DNA of 9,095 bases, taken from Candidatus Pacearchaeota archaeon (GTDB lineage Archaea > Nanobdellota > Nanobdellia > Pacearchaeales > GW2011-AR1). This document shows, piece after piece, positions 1 to 6,251 of this stretch. Under the pieces are notes generated by a model, which was given only the letters and a program-made list of their open reading frames with translations, ran no database searches and was not told the origin of the DNA. Every line of letters begins with the position of its first letter. The stretch's first letter is position 1. A program made the translations under genes and the position numbers. The stretch lies in assembly GCA_002687255.1 (NCBI GenBank), contig NYZR01000045.1, positions 1-9,095 on the forward strand, read 5' to 3'.

Positions 1-10
1 ACGTAAGCGT

Positions 11-108
11 CAAGAACCTTCAAGTCTTCGGTTCTTGATCGTGCTCAAGGTGCCACAAACCACAGTGCACCTTGACATGTTTGAGCCGCCAACGAGCGAG
101 GCTCGTTG
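11..108. repeat. Three consecutive perfect stem-loops
   Basis: Three perfect inverted repeats follow each other. The first pairs CAAGAACC (11-18) with GGTTCTTG (30-37). The second pairs TCAAGGTGC (45-53) with GCACCTTGA (67-75), nine base pairs around a 13-nt loop. The third pairs CAACGAGC (90-97) with GCTCGTTG (101-108) around a 3-nt loop. They may be the structured 3' end of an upstream transcript or part of a small RNA; the left window edge prevents a decision. Confidence 0.6.
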
Positions 109-145
109 AGCGCCCGGTGGGAGCATCTCCGTTCACCGCAGCGAG

Positions 146-165
146 TCCCCGAGCCGGCGAGGGGA
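146..165. repeat. GA-interrupted palindrome, copy 1 of CGAGCC/GGCGAG element
   Basis: TCCCC (146-150) and GGGGA (161-165) flank GA-GCCGGC-GA. The core CGAGCC directly followed by GGCGAG (150-161) matches the elements at 4396-4411 and 8485-8499, here with no spacer. Folded as a hairpin, the two GA dinucleotides face each other as tandem G-A mismatches. Confidence 0.5.
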
Positions 166-177
166 TTCGAGCAAGAG

Positions 178-260
178 TGAATCGGAGAGAATAAAAAAGC
201 AGCAGGTCGAAGAGAAACAAAAAAGGCGAGTCAGACAAAACAAGAATGAATCGGAGAGAA
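178..260 (+). repeat. 14-nt direct repeat pair
   Basis: TGAATCGGAGAGAA occurs at 178-191 and again at 247-260. The copies are 69 nt apart in the gene-free region before eL41. No function is evident; chance duplication in A/G-rich DNA is possible. Confidence 0.5.
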
Positions 261-538
261 GCAACAGACAGATCTCAGCAGATCCATAAATCAATCTTGC
301 AGAGAAGGATCTTCGTAAACCCTCCTCACAAGCAAACCTTTATAAAAAACAACCCAGCAAGAAGGAACCCTATAAACATGGTGTCCTTTAAAAGGTGTGC
401 CCTCAGCCAAAACAGCACAACATCCCAACGCACCTTCAAAAGAACTCTCTTGAAGAGGGCCAAGACGCAAACCTAAATTAGACTCTGCAAATTCCCTTCT
501 CTCAGACAAACTAAACATCGCAAACATAACAAGCCAAC

Positions 539-546
539 CTTTAAAA
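539..546 (+). promoter_or_regulatory. TATA box of the eL41 gene
   Basis: The AT-rich octamer TTTAAAAA lies with its centre about 26 nt before the ATG at 569. This is the usual archaeal distance from TATA box to transcription start, so the mRNA probably begins at or next to the start codon (leaderless). Confidence 0.6.
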
Positions 547-568
547 ACCATACTTCCCCAACCCAAAT

Positions 569-685
569 ATGAAACGCTCCTCAAGAAGATGGAAGAAAAA
601 AGGCCAGATGCGTTGGAAGTGGCAGAGAAAACGATTAAGAAAGGAAAAGCGTAAGAGACGCCTACATCGGGAGAGATCTAAGTAA
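569..685 (+). CDS. rpl41e: Large-subunit ribosomal protein eL41
   Basis: This 38-aa, extremely basic protein is recognised as eL41, one of the smallest ribosomal proteins, which in eukaryotes sits at the interface of the two ribosomal subunits. From the internal Met14 the remaining 25 residues align without gaps to the 25-aa human protein as I recall it, with about 16 identities, including the start MR-K-W, the central K-R-K-R-R run and the end R-S-K. The N-terminal 13 residues (MKRSSRRWKKKGQ) are an extension. I chose ATG 569 because a TATA box lies about 26 nt upstream, giving a leaderless mRNA. The alternative is ATG 608, preceded by a weak AAAGG, which would give exactly the 25-aa form. 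The gene is easily missed because of its length. The next ORF begins 1 nt after the stop. Confidence 0.9.
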   Translation: MKRSSRRWKKKGQMRWKWQRKRLRKEKRKRRLHRERSK

Positions 686-686
686 C

Positions 687-905
687 ATGAGTCTCGAAAT
701 GCACGAAGCAGTCATAACGAATCAAAAACCAACGAGTGACGGCCAGCCAACCTACAGACCAAGCACTTACCAAGAACCCCTAAATCAATCCTATCAAAAC
801 CGTCTAGAACTCCACACAACACAAGAAAATTCCTACGAAAGAACCAACACACTGAGAGAAACACAAAGACCTCCGACAAATCCTTGGTCTTATTCTACAA
901 GTTAA
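687..905 (+). CDS. Hypothetical 72-aa protein behind eL41
   Basis: I do not recognise this protein. It is polar, rich in Gln, Thr, Asn, Tyr and Pro, with no cysteine, no membrane segment and no visible motif, and is probably disordered if made. In favour of it being real: its ATG lies 1 nt after the eL41 stop, which would allow coupled translation, and it ends just before the promoter of the next gene. Against it: low-complexity composition, no good Shine-Dalgarno sequence (only GGGAG at 669-673, far upstream) and the ease with which such ORFs arise in A/C-rich DNA. It may equally be an open but untranslated 3' region of the eL41 transcript. Confidence 0.35.
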   Translation: MSLEMHEAVITNQKPTSDGQPTYRPSTYQEPLNQSYQNRLELHTTQENSYERTNTLRETQRPPTNPWSYSTS

Positions 906-919
906 CCCAAGAAAGAAGG

Positions 920-927
920 TTTAAATA
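920..927 (+). promoter_or_regulatory. TATA box of the Cys-rich surface protein gene
   Basis: TTTAAATA, preceded by the purine-rich GAAAGAAGG that could serve as a TFB recognition element, is centred about 26 nt before ATG 950. This predicts a leaderless transcript. Confidence 0.65.
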
Positions 928-949
928 AAAAGAAAAGTTCTACAAATTA

Positions 950-3091
950 ATGAATTCTAAAAAAGGGGCAGGCAACACACCGCTGATACTAGTCGCAATT
1001 ATTATCTTAGTAGGGCTCACCATAACAGGAGGAGTCCTCTTAACAGAAACAAAAGAGAAGAAAACGCCTCCAACAATCACTGAGATACAACAAGCTCAGG
1101 AAATAAATCAAGATGCCCTTGAATCCGATGAAAAAATCACACTCCCTCTAGAATCAATACCCATCAATGTAAACACACAAGAAGAGAATACGGCAGAGGA
1201 CACAGATGCAGCCAGCACAATAGAAAGCACAGATACAGCAATAGAACAAACAGATACAGACACAAATACCATAGACCAAATAACAGAAACTGAAGAAGAT
1301 ACAGAAGAGCATAGCCCAAACACAATTGCAACCTGCTCAGATCCTGGAAAAGACCTCTTCACCAAACTAGAAATCACCGCAACGAAAGACGGGCTAAAAA
1401 TCACGGTCAGAGACGTCTGCCTATCCGAATGGGAAACCCTCGCATCACAACATACAGCCTTCCAAACCATATTAGACAAAATCATCGGAGCTGGAATCGT
1501 AACACCCTCCCAGCTAGGAAATCCCAATATAATAATAGAAGCATTCTGCCCAATCCAAGAAGAACTCACCTTAAACGTCCTCACCTACCAAAAAGCATAC
1601 GAGTGTGAATTCGGCTGCGCACAAGGAGCCTGCCTGCCTGAACAAGCACCTACGGCTGAAGCAAAAGAAGAAAACCCTATTGAAACAGAAGAAGCTCCAA
1701 CAGAAACAACAACCCAAATACAAAACGAAGAGGGAACAACCACTACCGAAGATCAAGAAGATGGGGGAGATACACAAGAAACAGAGGAAGAAACTGAAAA
1801 CACTGAAGAGATTCAGGAAGAAGAAACAACGGAGGATGAAGAAGAGGAGTCAAACGAAGAAGAGACAGACACACCAGAAGAGATAACCTGCGAAGACTCT
1901 CGTGATCCCTGTGGAGACATTTGCTGTTCCCCAAAACAACACTGCTCTCAACAAAATACACAGCTTAGCCCAGAGACATCGATATTAGAGAAGTTAATCA
2001 ACTGGATTGACACATTAGCAGGAGATAAACCAACCTACTCTCCAGAAGAGGGCCTATGCATAGAAAATAAATGTGGAAAAACATATGGAGAGCTTCAATC
2101 AGACAGATTCAATTGTGGAATGTGTGGGAACAAGTGTGGATGGCCTTCAGCTTGTCTAAAAGGAGAATGCATCTTCACAGCGAAAGACAATGACAACTGT
2201 GGGGCGATTGGGAACAAATGTGATGAAAGAGAAAGATGTCATCAATCAAAATGTCATGACATACAAGATAATATATTTCACTGTGGAGAAATAGGGAATA
2301 GGTGTCCCCCATATGACATTTGTCAGGATGGAATCTGCAGAAGCACAAAAACAGATAGAAACAATTGTGGAGCAAAAGGAAATATCTGCTCAGAAAACGA
2401 AGATTGTTGTCCAAGAGAAATTGGGAGGAGTTTTTGTGAAAACATAATAGAAGACAAATCGAATTGTGGATTTTGTGGAAACAGTTGCAAAGGGAACACC
2501 CATTGTATAAAAGGGAATTGTAATGATCTCAAAAACGATAATGAAAATTGTGGAGGTGTGGGAAGAGCATGTAAGAAAGGTTACCTTTGTGAAAACTCAA
2601 GATGCATAAACGTGATGAGAGATTTCAAGAACTGTGGTGAGATCGGGAAAAACTGTATTGCAGTAAAGGGCGCAGGAGCATATTGCTTTGATGGAAACTG
2701 CATAAGCCTACAAGAACACCTTGAAAAAATGAGAGGTGTTTGTGAAAAGAATACTGACTGTTCAAACGGAAATACTTGCTACAAAAAGAAATGTATAAAT
2801 CTAAAAACGGATAGAAACAATTGTGGAAGAATTGGGAACAAATGTGATTGGATCTGCAAGGAGGCGAAATGTGCCAGCCTCTCAGAAACAATCTATCAAC
2901 AAAGATGTGAGGATGCAAAGAAAAGAGGTGAGGTATACATAACAGAAATTAGGCCATTTGAAGAACACCCTTTTTTGCGTGCAGATTGTAGAAACAAGCC
3001 CCTTGTATGGGAAAGAATGCCCCTCCCAGTCCAAAATCCAGTAGGAACAGGAGGAAGTGGACACCCACCCCTAGGAACAGCAGATCAGTAA
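950..3091 (+). CDS. Membrane-anchored Cys-rich repeat surface protein
   Basis: This 713-aa protein is predicted to be anchored by an N-terminal hydrophobic segment (about residues 11-31, after MNSKKGAGNT) with the rest outside the cell. An acidic Thr/Glu/Asp linker (about 76-122) leads to a small domain (about 126-230) ending in a C-x3-C-x4-C cluster. A second, strongly acidic linker follows (about 231-312), then a Cys-rich region. Eight repeats begin with NCG (one HCG) at residues 388, 416, 444, 472, 505, 533, 561 and 624, mostly exactly 28 residues apart. The core is N-C-G-x2-G-N-x-C-x5-C-x4-C. A ninth, degenerate unit lies at 598-615. There are 54 cysteines in all, presumably in disulfides. 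The pattern resembles STIG1-like/NCGxCGxxC repeats of plants and bacteria, but homology is not shown. Role is unknown; adhesion or an envelope protein is plausible. Confidence 0.8.
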   Translation: MNSKKGAGNTPLILVAIIILVGLTITGGVLLTETKEKKTPPTITEIQQAQEINQDALESDEKITLPLESIPINVNTQEENTAEDTDAASTIESTDTAIEQTDTDTNTIDQITETEEDTEEHSPNTIATCSDPGKDLFTKLEITATKDGLKITVRDVCLSEWETLASQHTAFQTILDKIIGAGIVTPSQLGNPNIIIEAFCPIQEELTLNVLTYQKAYECEFGCAQGACLPEQAPTAEAKEENPIETEEAPTETTTQIQNEEGTTTTEDQEDGGDTQETEEETENTEEIQEEETTEDEEEESNEEETDTPEEITCEDSRDPCGDICCSPKQHCSQQNTQLSPETSILEKLINWIDTLAGDKPTYSPEEGLCIENKCGKTYGELQSDRFNCGMCGNKCGWPSACLKGECIFTAKDNDNCGAIGNKCDERERCHQSKCHDIQDNIFHCGEIGNRCPPYDICQDGICRSTKTDRNNCGAKGNICSENEDCCPREIGRSFCENIIEDKSNCGFCGNSCKGNTHCIKGNCNDLKNDNENCGGVGRACKKGYLCENSRCINVMRDFKNCGEIGKNCIAVKGAGAYCFDGNCISLQEHLEKMRGVCEKNTDCSNGNTCYKKKCINLKTDRNNCGRIGNKCDWICKEAKCASLSETIYQQRCEDAKKRGEVYITEIRPFEEHPFLRADCRNKPLVWERMPLPVQNPVGTGGSGHPPLGTADQ
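2111..2872 (+). repeat. Tandem 28-codon Cys-rich repeats within the surface protein gene
   Basis: The encoded units recur every 84 nt, except for a 5-residue insertion in unit 4, a 4-residue insertion in unit 7 and a degenerate unit before the last. Similarity is also visible in DNA: ATTGGGAACAAATGTGAT occurs at 2207-2224 and 2831-2848, and GATAGAAACAATTGTGGA at 2354-2371 and 2810-2827. Duplication of the unit within the gene is therefore likely. Confidence 0.8.
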
Positions 3092-3121
3092 GAAAGACTT
3101 ATCCATTTCAGTGCACAAATC

Positions 3122-3128
3122 TTTATTA
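3122..3128 (+). promoter_or_regulatory. TATA box of rfcS
   Basis: TTTATTA is centred about 26 nt before ATG 3151, within the 59-nt gap after the surface protein gene. It predicts a separate leaderless transcript for the RFC small subunit. Confidence 0.6.
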
Positions 3129-3150
3129 ACCACATAACCCAAAACCAGAC

Positions 3151-4119
3151 ATGCCACAATCAGACATCTGGACAGAGAAATATCGCCCCCTCTTATTCGA
3201 CCAACTCCTCGGACAACAAGAAATCGTCAAACGAGTCCGCTCCCTAGTCCAAGCCATGAACATCCCCCACCTCCTCTTAGCGGGCCCAGCCGGCGTCGGA
3301 AAATCCACATTAGCCCTCATCATAGTAAAAGAGCTCTTCGGCGATCAATGGCGTGAAAACTACTTGGAACTCAACGCCTCCGATGAAAGAGGAATAGATG
3401 TAGTAAGACAGAAAGTCAAGGACTTCGCCCGAACCAAGGCTATCGCCAACATCCCCTTCAAGGTCATCTTCCTAGATGAAGCCGACGCCCTAACGAAAGA
3501 AGCCCAGCAAGCCCTCCGAAGAACCATGGAAAATTACGCAAATACCTGCCGCTTCGTCATGTCCTGCAACTACTCCTCTCGAATCATCGACCCCATCCAA
3601 TCCCGTTGTGTCATCTTCAGATTCAAGCTCCTCGAAAAGAAAGACGTGGCTGTGGTCATCCGACGAATTGCCGAGGCAGAGAAGCTAACCATCTCAGAAG
3701 AGGCCATTACACAACTCTACGAAGCAAGCGAAGGGGACTGCAGACGAGCCGTCAACCTCCTTCAAGCCACAGCCTCCGTTTCCCCAGACATCACCCCTGA
3801 CATGATCAATATGATCTCCGCAAAAGCCCAGCCAAAAGACATGAGGGTCGTCCTCGACTATGCCCTCGCAGGTGACTTCACCAACTCAAGAGACAAACTC
3901 CTCGATGTCATGCTCACGGAAAGCATCTCCGGAGAAGACGTCATCAAAGCCATCCAAAAGGAAATCTGGAACCTCCAAATAGAACCCGAAATCAAAGTCC
4001 GCCTCACCGAAAAAACCGGAGAAACCGAGTTCCGCATGACCGAAGGCAGCGACGAATTCGTCCAACTCCAAGCTCTCCTCGCCTCTTTTGTCCTCGCAGG
4101 GCAAGGCAAAGCCACTTAG
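3151..4119 (+). CDS. rfcS: Replication factor C small subunit (clamp loader AAA+ ATPase)
   Basis: RFC small subunits assemble with one large subunit into the pentameric clamp loader, which uses ATP to open PCNA and place it on primed DNA. At 322 aa this is of normal family length. Visible motifs in order: the RFC box WTEKYRP (7-13); Walker A GPAGVGKS (45-52); Walker B with DEAD (109-112); sensor 1 around N140; the SRC motif (151-153) carrying the arginine finger for the neighbouring subunit; and sensor 2 GDCRRA (195-200). The C-terminal part is the collar domain that holds the ring together. ATG 3151 is supported by the RFC box starting six residues in and by a TATA box about 26 nt upstream. 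Codons are strongly C-ending. The large subunit lies about 800 nt downstream in a separate operon. Confidence 0.97.
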   Translation: MPQSDIWTEKYRPLLFDQLLGQQEIVKRVRSLVQAMNIPHLLLAGPAGVGKSTLALIIVKELFGDQWRENYLELNASDERGIDVVRQKVKDFARTKAIANIPFKVIFLDEADALTKEAQQALRRTMENYANTCRFVMSCNYSSRIIDPIQSRCVIFRFKLLEKKDVAVVIRRIAEAEKLTISEEAITQLYEASEGDCRRAVNLLQATASVSPDITPDMINMISAKAQPKDMRVVLDYALAGDFTNSRDKLLDVMLTESISGEDVIKAIQKEIWNLQIEPEIKVRLTEKTGETEFRMTEGSDEFVQLQALLASFVLAGQGKAT

Positions 4120-4126
4120 CAAAAAG

Positions 4127-4134
4127 GTTAAATA
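4127..4134 (+). promoter_or_regulatory. TATA box of the 63-aa ORF
   Basis: GTTAAATA, preceded by AAAAAG, is centred about 25 nt before ATG 4156 and starts just after the rfcS stop. This promoter is the main evidence that the short ORF behind it is a real gene with its own leaderless mRNA. Confidence 0.55.
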
Positions 4135-4155
4135 GCGAGATCTCCTAACAAAAAC

Positions 4156-4347
4156 ATGCAAAATCAACGAACAGTCTTAGAAGAAATAGCAAGAAGAACA
4201 GGAGAGCAAACAGTTCCATATAAAGAAGTATTCCCAGGTAATGAAGAACGATATGATGAAGGCCAATCCAGAACAACAATAACTCCTACAACTCCAGACA
4301 AAGAAAACCTGGTAGAAGAAATTCTCAAGCCCTATAAAGGGAAATAA
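4156..4347 (+). CDS. Hypothetical 63-aa protein
   Basis: I do not recognise this protein. It is hydrophilic and mixed-charge, without cysteine or a membrane segment. An N-terminal stretch (residues 5-15) could form a helix, a Thr/Pro-rich middle follows (about 39-48), and the charged C-terminus ends in KPYKGK. Support for it being real comes from a well-placed TATA box, a position between two replication genes, and a following intergenic region with hairpins that would suit the end of a transcript. It is not obviously part of the rfcS transcript, since its promoter overlaps nothing but the 36-nt gap after rfcS. Function cannot be inferred. Confidence 0.6.
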   Translation: MQNQRTVLEEIARRTGEQTVPYKEVFPGNEERYDEGQSRTTITPTTPDKENLVEEILKPYKGK

Positions 4348-4395
4348 CAACACCCTTGGCATCAGCTCATTCTCAAAATGGGGGGGTGGTGGACT

Positions 4396-4416
4396 CGAGC
4401 CGGATGGCGAGCTAAT
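4396..4416. repeat. CGAGCC/GGCGAG element, copy 2
   Basis: CGAGCC (4396-4401) and GGCGAG (4406-4411) are separated by GGAT and followed by CTAAT (4412-4416). The same arrangement with a 3-nt spacer and the same CTAAT tail recurs at 8485-8504. The short hairpin would have a GCC/GGC stem, tandem G-A mismatches and a closing C-G pair. Confidence 0.5.
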
Positions 4417-4422
4417 TTCCCA

Positions 4423-4473
4423 GCGACCCTTAGGTCGCAACACCAAATAACTTAGATCGCAAAGCGATCTAAG
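4423..4473. repeat. Two perfect hairpins in the intergenic region before the rfcL operon
   Basis: GCGACC (4423-4428) pairs with GGTCGC (4433-4438) around CTTA. CTTAGATCGC (4451-4460) pairs perfectly over ten base pairs with GCGATCTAAG (4464-4473) around AAA. No T-run follows on the plus strand. They may mark or protect the 3' end of the upstream transcript; the next promoter starts 25 nt further on. A G-run (4380-4386) lies upstream in the same gap. Confidence 0.6.
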
Positions 4474-4497
4474 GATTATTCTCCCACAACAACAATC

Positions 4498-4505
4498 AAT
4501 AAATA
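4498..4505 (+). promoter_or_regulatory. TATA box of the rfcL operon
   Basis: AATAAATA is centred about 26 nt before ATG 4527, the same geometry as the other genes here. It is the likely promoter for the four-gene operon 4527-7228, since no other intergenic space exists within it. Confidence 0.55.
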
Positions 4506-4526
4506 CCCTCTTACCTAAACGCACTC

Positions 4527-4733
4527 ATGGTAAGTCTACAAGAGATGGAAAAACTAAAAGAAAGAAGACCCCAATTCCCCAAACCAGAATTCACCACAGA
4601 CAAAAATGGCAATCTCGCCCCCGCAAACCCAACAGCAGAAGCACTCTGCCTCAAAACACGAGCATCCACACTAATAGAACCGCCAGACTACACCATCTGC
4701 AACCACAAACGATACCAAGGAGAAAAACAATGA
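4527..4733 (+). CDS. Hypothetical 68-aa protein, first gene of rfcL operon
   Basis: I do not recognise this protein. It is soluble-looking, begins with a charged probable helix (about residues 3-13) and continues with Pro-rich and polar stretches. It has two cysteines, C41 and C58, the latter in a C-x-H pair (CNH, 58-60). Two Cys and one His are too few to claim a metal site. The TATA box before it and the 4-nt ATGA overlap of its end with the next gene support it being a translated gene and the first member of the operon with the RFC large subunit. Its function is unknown; a role with the clamp loader is only suggested by position. Confidence 0.65.
   Translation: MVSLQEMEKLKERRPQFPKPEFTTDKNGNLAPANPTAEALCLKTRASTLIEPPDYTICNHKRYQGEKQ
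4717..4722 (+). promoter_or_regulatory. Shine-Dalgarno sequence for the 63-aa operon gene
   Basis: AAGGAG lies 7 nt before ATG 4730, inside the end of the preceding gene. It is the clearest ribosome binding site in the window and contrasts with the leaderless starts of the promoter-proximal genes, as expected for an internal operon gene. Confidence 0.65.
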
Positions 4734-4921
4734 AAACATACAACATGAAACTAAGAAAGGTGGGAGGTGGAAGAATAGCAGAAAACTACGAATCATCCGC
4801 ACCAACAGAAGGGGAACATCTCCCAGAAAACAGCCTACTCGCAAGAACAATAAAAAAAGAAGGGATGAAAATAATAGAAGGAGGAAGGGATTCTGTTGAG
4901 ATTACAGTAAAAATAGAATAA
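4730..4921 (+). CDS. Hypothetical 63-aa protein, second gene of rfcL operon
   Basis: I do not recognise this protein. It is basic at its N-terminus (MKTYNMKLRK), has no cysteine or membrane segment, and ends in an alternating hydrophobic strand-like stretch (about residues 55-63, SVEITVKIE). It overlaps the previous gene by four bases (ATGA) and has a good Shine-Dalgarno sequence. Its stop codon is followed after 1 nt by the rfcL start. This tight packing is good evidence for translation and co-expression. A small partner or regulator of the neighbouring proteins is possible but not supported by sequence. Confidence 0.7.
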   Translation: MKTYNMKLRKVGGGRIAENYESSAPTEGEHLPENSLLARTIKKEGMKIIEGGRDSVEITVKIE

Positions 4922-4922
4922 T

Positions 4923-6251
4923 ATGCCTCTAGAACCCCAAACCCCAAACCCGCAAAGCCCAGAACCCCCCCCTCCCCAAAACCAGTATCCTCAAGAACCC
5001 CCAACCCCAAACCAACAAAACCCAAACCCCGCCACCCTAGAACCAACCCCCTCCCAAAACCAAATCCCAAATACCCCATACCAACCATTCGCAGAAAAAT
5101 ACCGAGCCACCTCATTTTCCTCACTAGTAGGCCAAGACACGGCAATAGAAACAATAAAAGACTTCATCCAAAATTTCCCAAAAACCAAGAAGCGGGCCCT
5201 CCTCCTCCACGGGCCAGCGGGCACAGGAAAAACATCCATAGCATTAGCAGCGGCAAAAGAATTCGACCTCGAAGTCCTAGAATTAAACGCCTCTGATTTA
5301 AGAAACCGAGCCCAATTAGAAGAACGTCTCAAACCCGCAAGCCAACAACAATCTCTTTTCAAAAACAAAGGGAAAATCCTATTGATGGATGAAGTAGATG
5401 GAGTCACCGGCTCAGACAGGGGAGGCATCCCAGAACTCGTCCGACTCATCAAAGAAACCAAACACCCCATCATCATGACCTGCAACGACGTCTGGCAGTC
5501 CAAACTCTCTCCTGTCCGTTCTCAGTCACAACTCATCGAACTCCGTCCGCTCTCAACCCAAACAATAGCTGCGCTCCTCACCAAAGTCTCCCTTCAAGAA
5601 AGCATCAAAGAAAACCAGCACTTCCTCAACCAAATTGCCATCAAATCTCAGGGAGACATCCGAGCAGCTCTCAACGACCTCCAAGCCTACGCCTCCGGAG
5701 ACAATCCTCTCGATCCGGATGTCGATGAAAAGCGAGACGTCGAAGAAAGCATCTTTAATATCCTCAAAAAAATCTTCAAAGACCGAGACGACGTCCGAAA
5801 TCTCTTCGACTCTTCTTCCCTCTCACTCGATGAGATCCTTCTCTGGATCGAAGAAAATACCCCGAGAGAATACCACAACGAAGCCCTCGCCAAAGCCATG
5901 CTCGCCCTAGCAAACGCAGACCGCTTCCGAGGCCGCATCTATAAGAACCAGAGCTGGCGTTTTCTTGTCTACCAAAATCTCTTCCAAAGCAACGGCATCT
6001 CCTTCGCAAAGCCGGCACCTCTCGATGGATTTACCAAATACGAACGTCCCAAGAGAATCCTCAAGATCTGGCTCAACAACCAAAAGATCGCCAAGAAGAA
6101 AACCCTCGCACAAAAACTCGCACGACACACGCACACCAACACGAAGCGAGCCCTCAAAGACATCAACCTCCTCAAGCCCGTGCTCCAACAGACTCAAGTC
6201 CAAGAACAATTAAGATTGTCCGATGACGAGCGGGCGTTTTTAGAAAAATGA
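4923..6251 (+). CDS. rfcL: Replication factor C large subunit with Pro-rich N-terminal extension
   Basis: This is the large subunit of the archaeal clamp loader, partner of the RFC small subunit in loading PCNA. Motifs in its 442 aa: RFC box-like FAEKYRATSF (56-65) with VGQ (69-71); Walker A GPAGTGKT (97-104); Walker B LLMDEVDG (153-160); sensor 1 with N188 (TCND); sensor 2 GDIRAALN (244-251); then the helical C-terminal part. Two features are odd. Residues 1-55 form a Pro/Gln/Asn-rich extension absent from typical archaeal homologues, which start at the RFC box. No ATG occurs in frame between residue 1 and the Walker B Met155, so the start cannot simply be moved. The C-terminus stops at DDERAFLEK, without the basic tail and PCNA-binding PIP box that many archaeal RfcL proteins carry. 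The stop overlaps the next gene's ATG (ATGA). Confidence 0.95.
   Translation: MPLEPQTPNPQSPEPPPPQNQYPQEPPTPNQQNPNPATLEPTPSQNQIPNTPYQPFAEKYRATSFSSLVGQDTAIETIKDFIQNFPKTKKRALLLHGPAGTGKTSIALAAAKEFDLEVLELNASDLRNRAQLEERLKPASQQQSLFKNKGKILLMDEVDGVTGSDRGGIPELVRLIKETKHPIIMTCNDVWQSKLSPVRSQSQLIELRPLSTQTIAALLTKVSLQESIKENQHFLNQIAIKSQGDIRAALNDLQAYASGDNPLDPDVDEKRDVEESIFNILKKIFKDRDDVRNLFDSSSLSLDEILLWIEENTPREYHNEALAKAMLALANADRFRGRIYKNQSWRFLVYQNLFQSNGISFAKPAPLDGFTKYERPKRILKIWLNNQKIAKKKTLAQKLARHTHTNTKRALKDINLLKPVLQQTQVQEQLRLSDDERAFLEK
4935..4977 (-). other. Potential G-quadruplex on the minus strand at the start of rfcL
   Basis: Six C-runs of at least three bases lie close together on the plus strand: 4935-4938, 4942-4945, 4949-4951, 4958-4960, 4965-4972 and 4974-4977, with gaps of 3, 3, 6, 4 and 1 nt. 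On the minus (template) strand these are G-runs that fit the usual quadruplex rule. They encode the start of the Pro-rich extension, so the pattern may be a by-product of proline codons (CCC) and C-ending codon bias. Confidence 0.5.

Larger units (their letters stand above)
1..568. other. Intergenic region with stem-loops and no convincing gene
   Basis: This 568-nt stretch contains no ORF I would defend. Its first 170 nt are dense in inverted repeats (listed separately). The rest is A-rich with scattered TATA-like words, for example TTTATAAA at 339-346, TATAAA at 371-376 and TTTAAAAG near 388-395. Short ORFs occur on both strands, but they lack recognisable motifs and overlap each other. One frame is open from the left edge to about 110, so the tail of an upstream gene cannot be excluded, but that stretch is also full of hairpins. 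Confidence 0.6.

Noticed and set aside
20..238. 72-aa minus-strand ORF
   Set aside because: It runs through several perfect inverted repeats and has no protein features beyond a chance hydrophobic start.
246..476. 76-aa plus-strand ORF, with an internal 32-aa version starting at 378
   Set aside because: Composition is unremarkable, there is no motif, and the TATA-like words nearby do not sit at the 26-nt distance seen for the convincing genes.
1..568. tRNA, SRP RNA or RNase P RNA in the structured left region
   Set aside because: I found no T-loop, SRP helix 8 or RNase P core motifs; only simple hairpins are visible.
291..584. 97-aa minus-strand ORF in the region before eL41
   Set aside because: It overlaps the eL41 start and promoter, has no recognisable domain, and competing ORFs exist on the other strand of the same DNA.
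1108..1584. 158-aa minus-strand Ser/Val-rich ORF
   Set aside because: It is the shadow of the acidic Thr/Glu region of the surface protein; repetitive codons leave the opposite frame open.
2111..2872. CRISPR-like array, because of regularly spaced similar words
   Set aside because: The 84-nt period is a coding repeat in frame, with diverged units and no constant repeat or unique spacers.
4177..4524. 115-aa minus-strand ORF
   Set aside because: It covers the 63-aa ORF in antisense and the intergenic hairpins, has no motif, and lacks a promoter of the common type.
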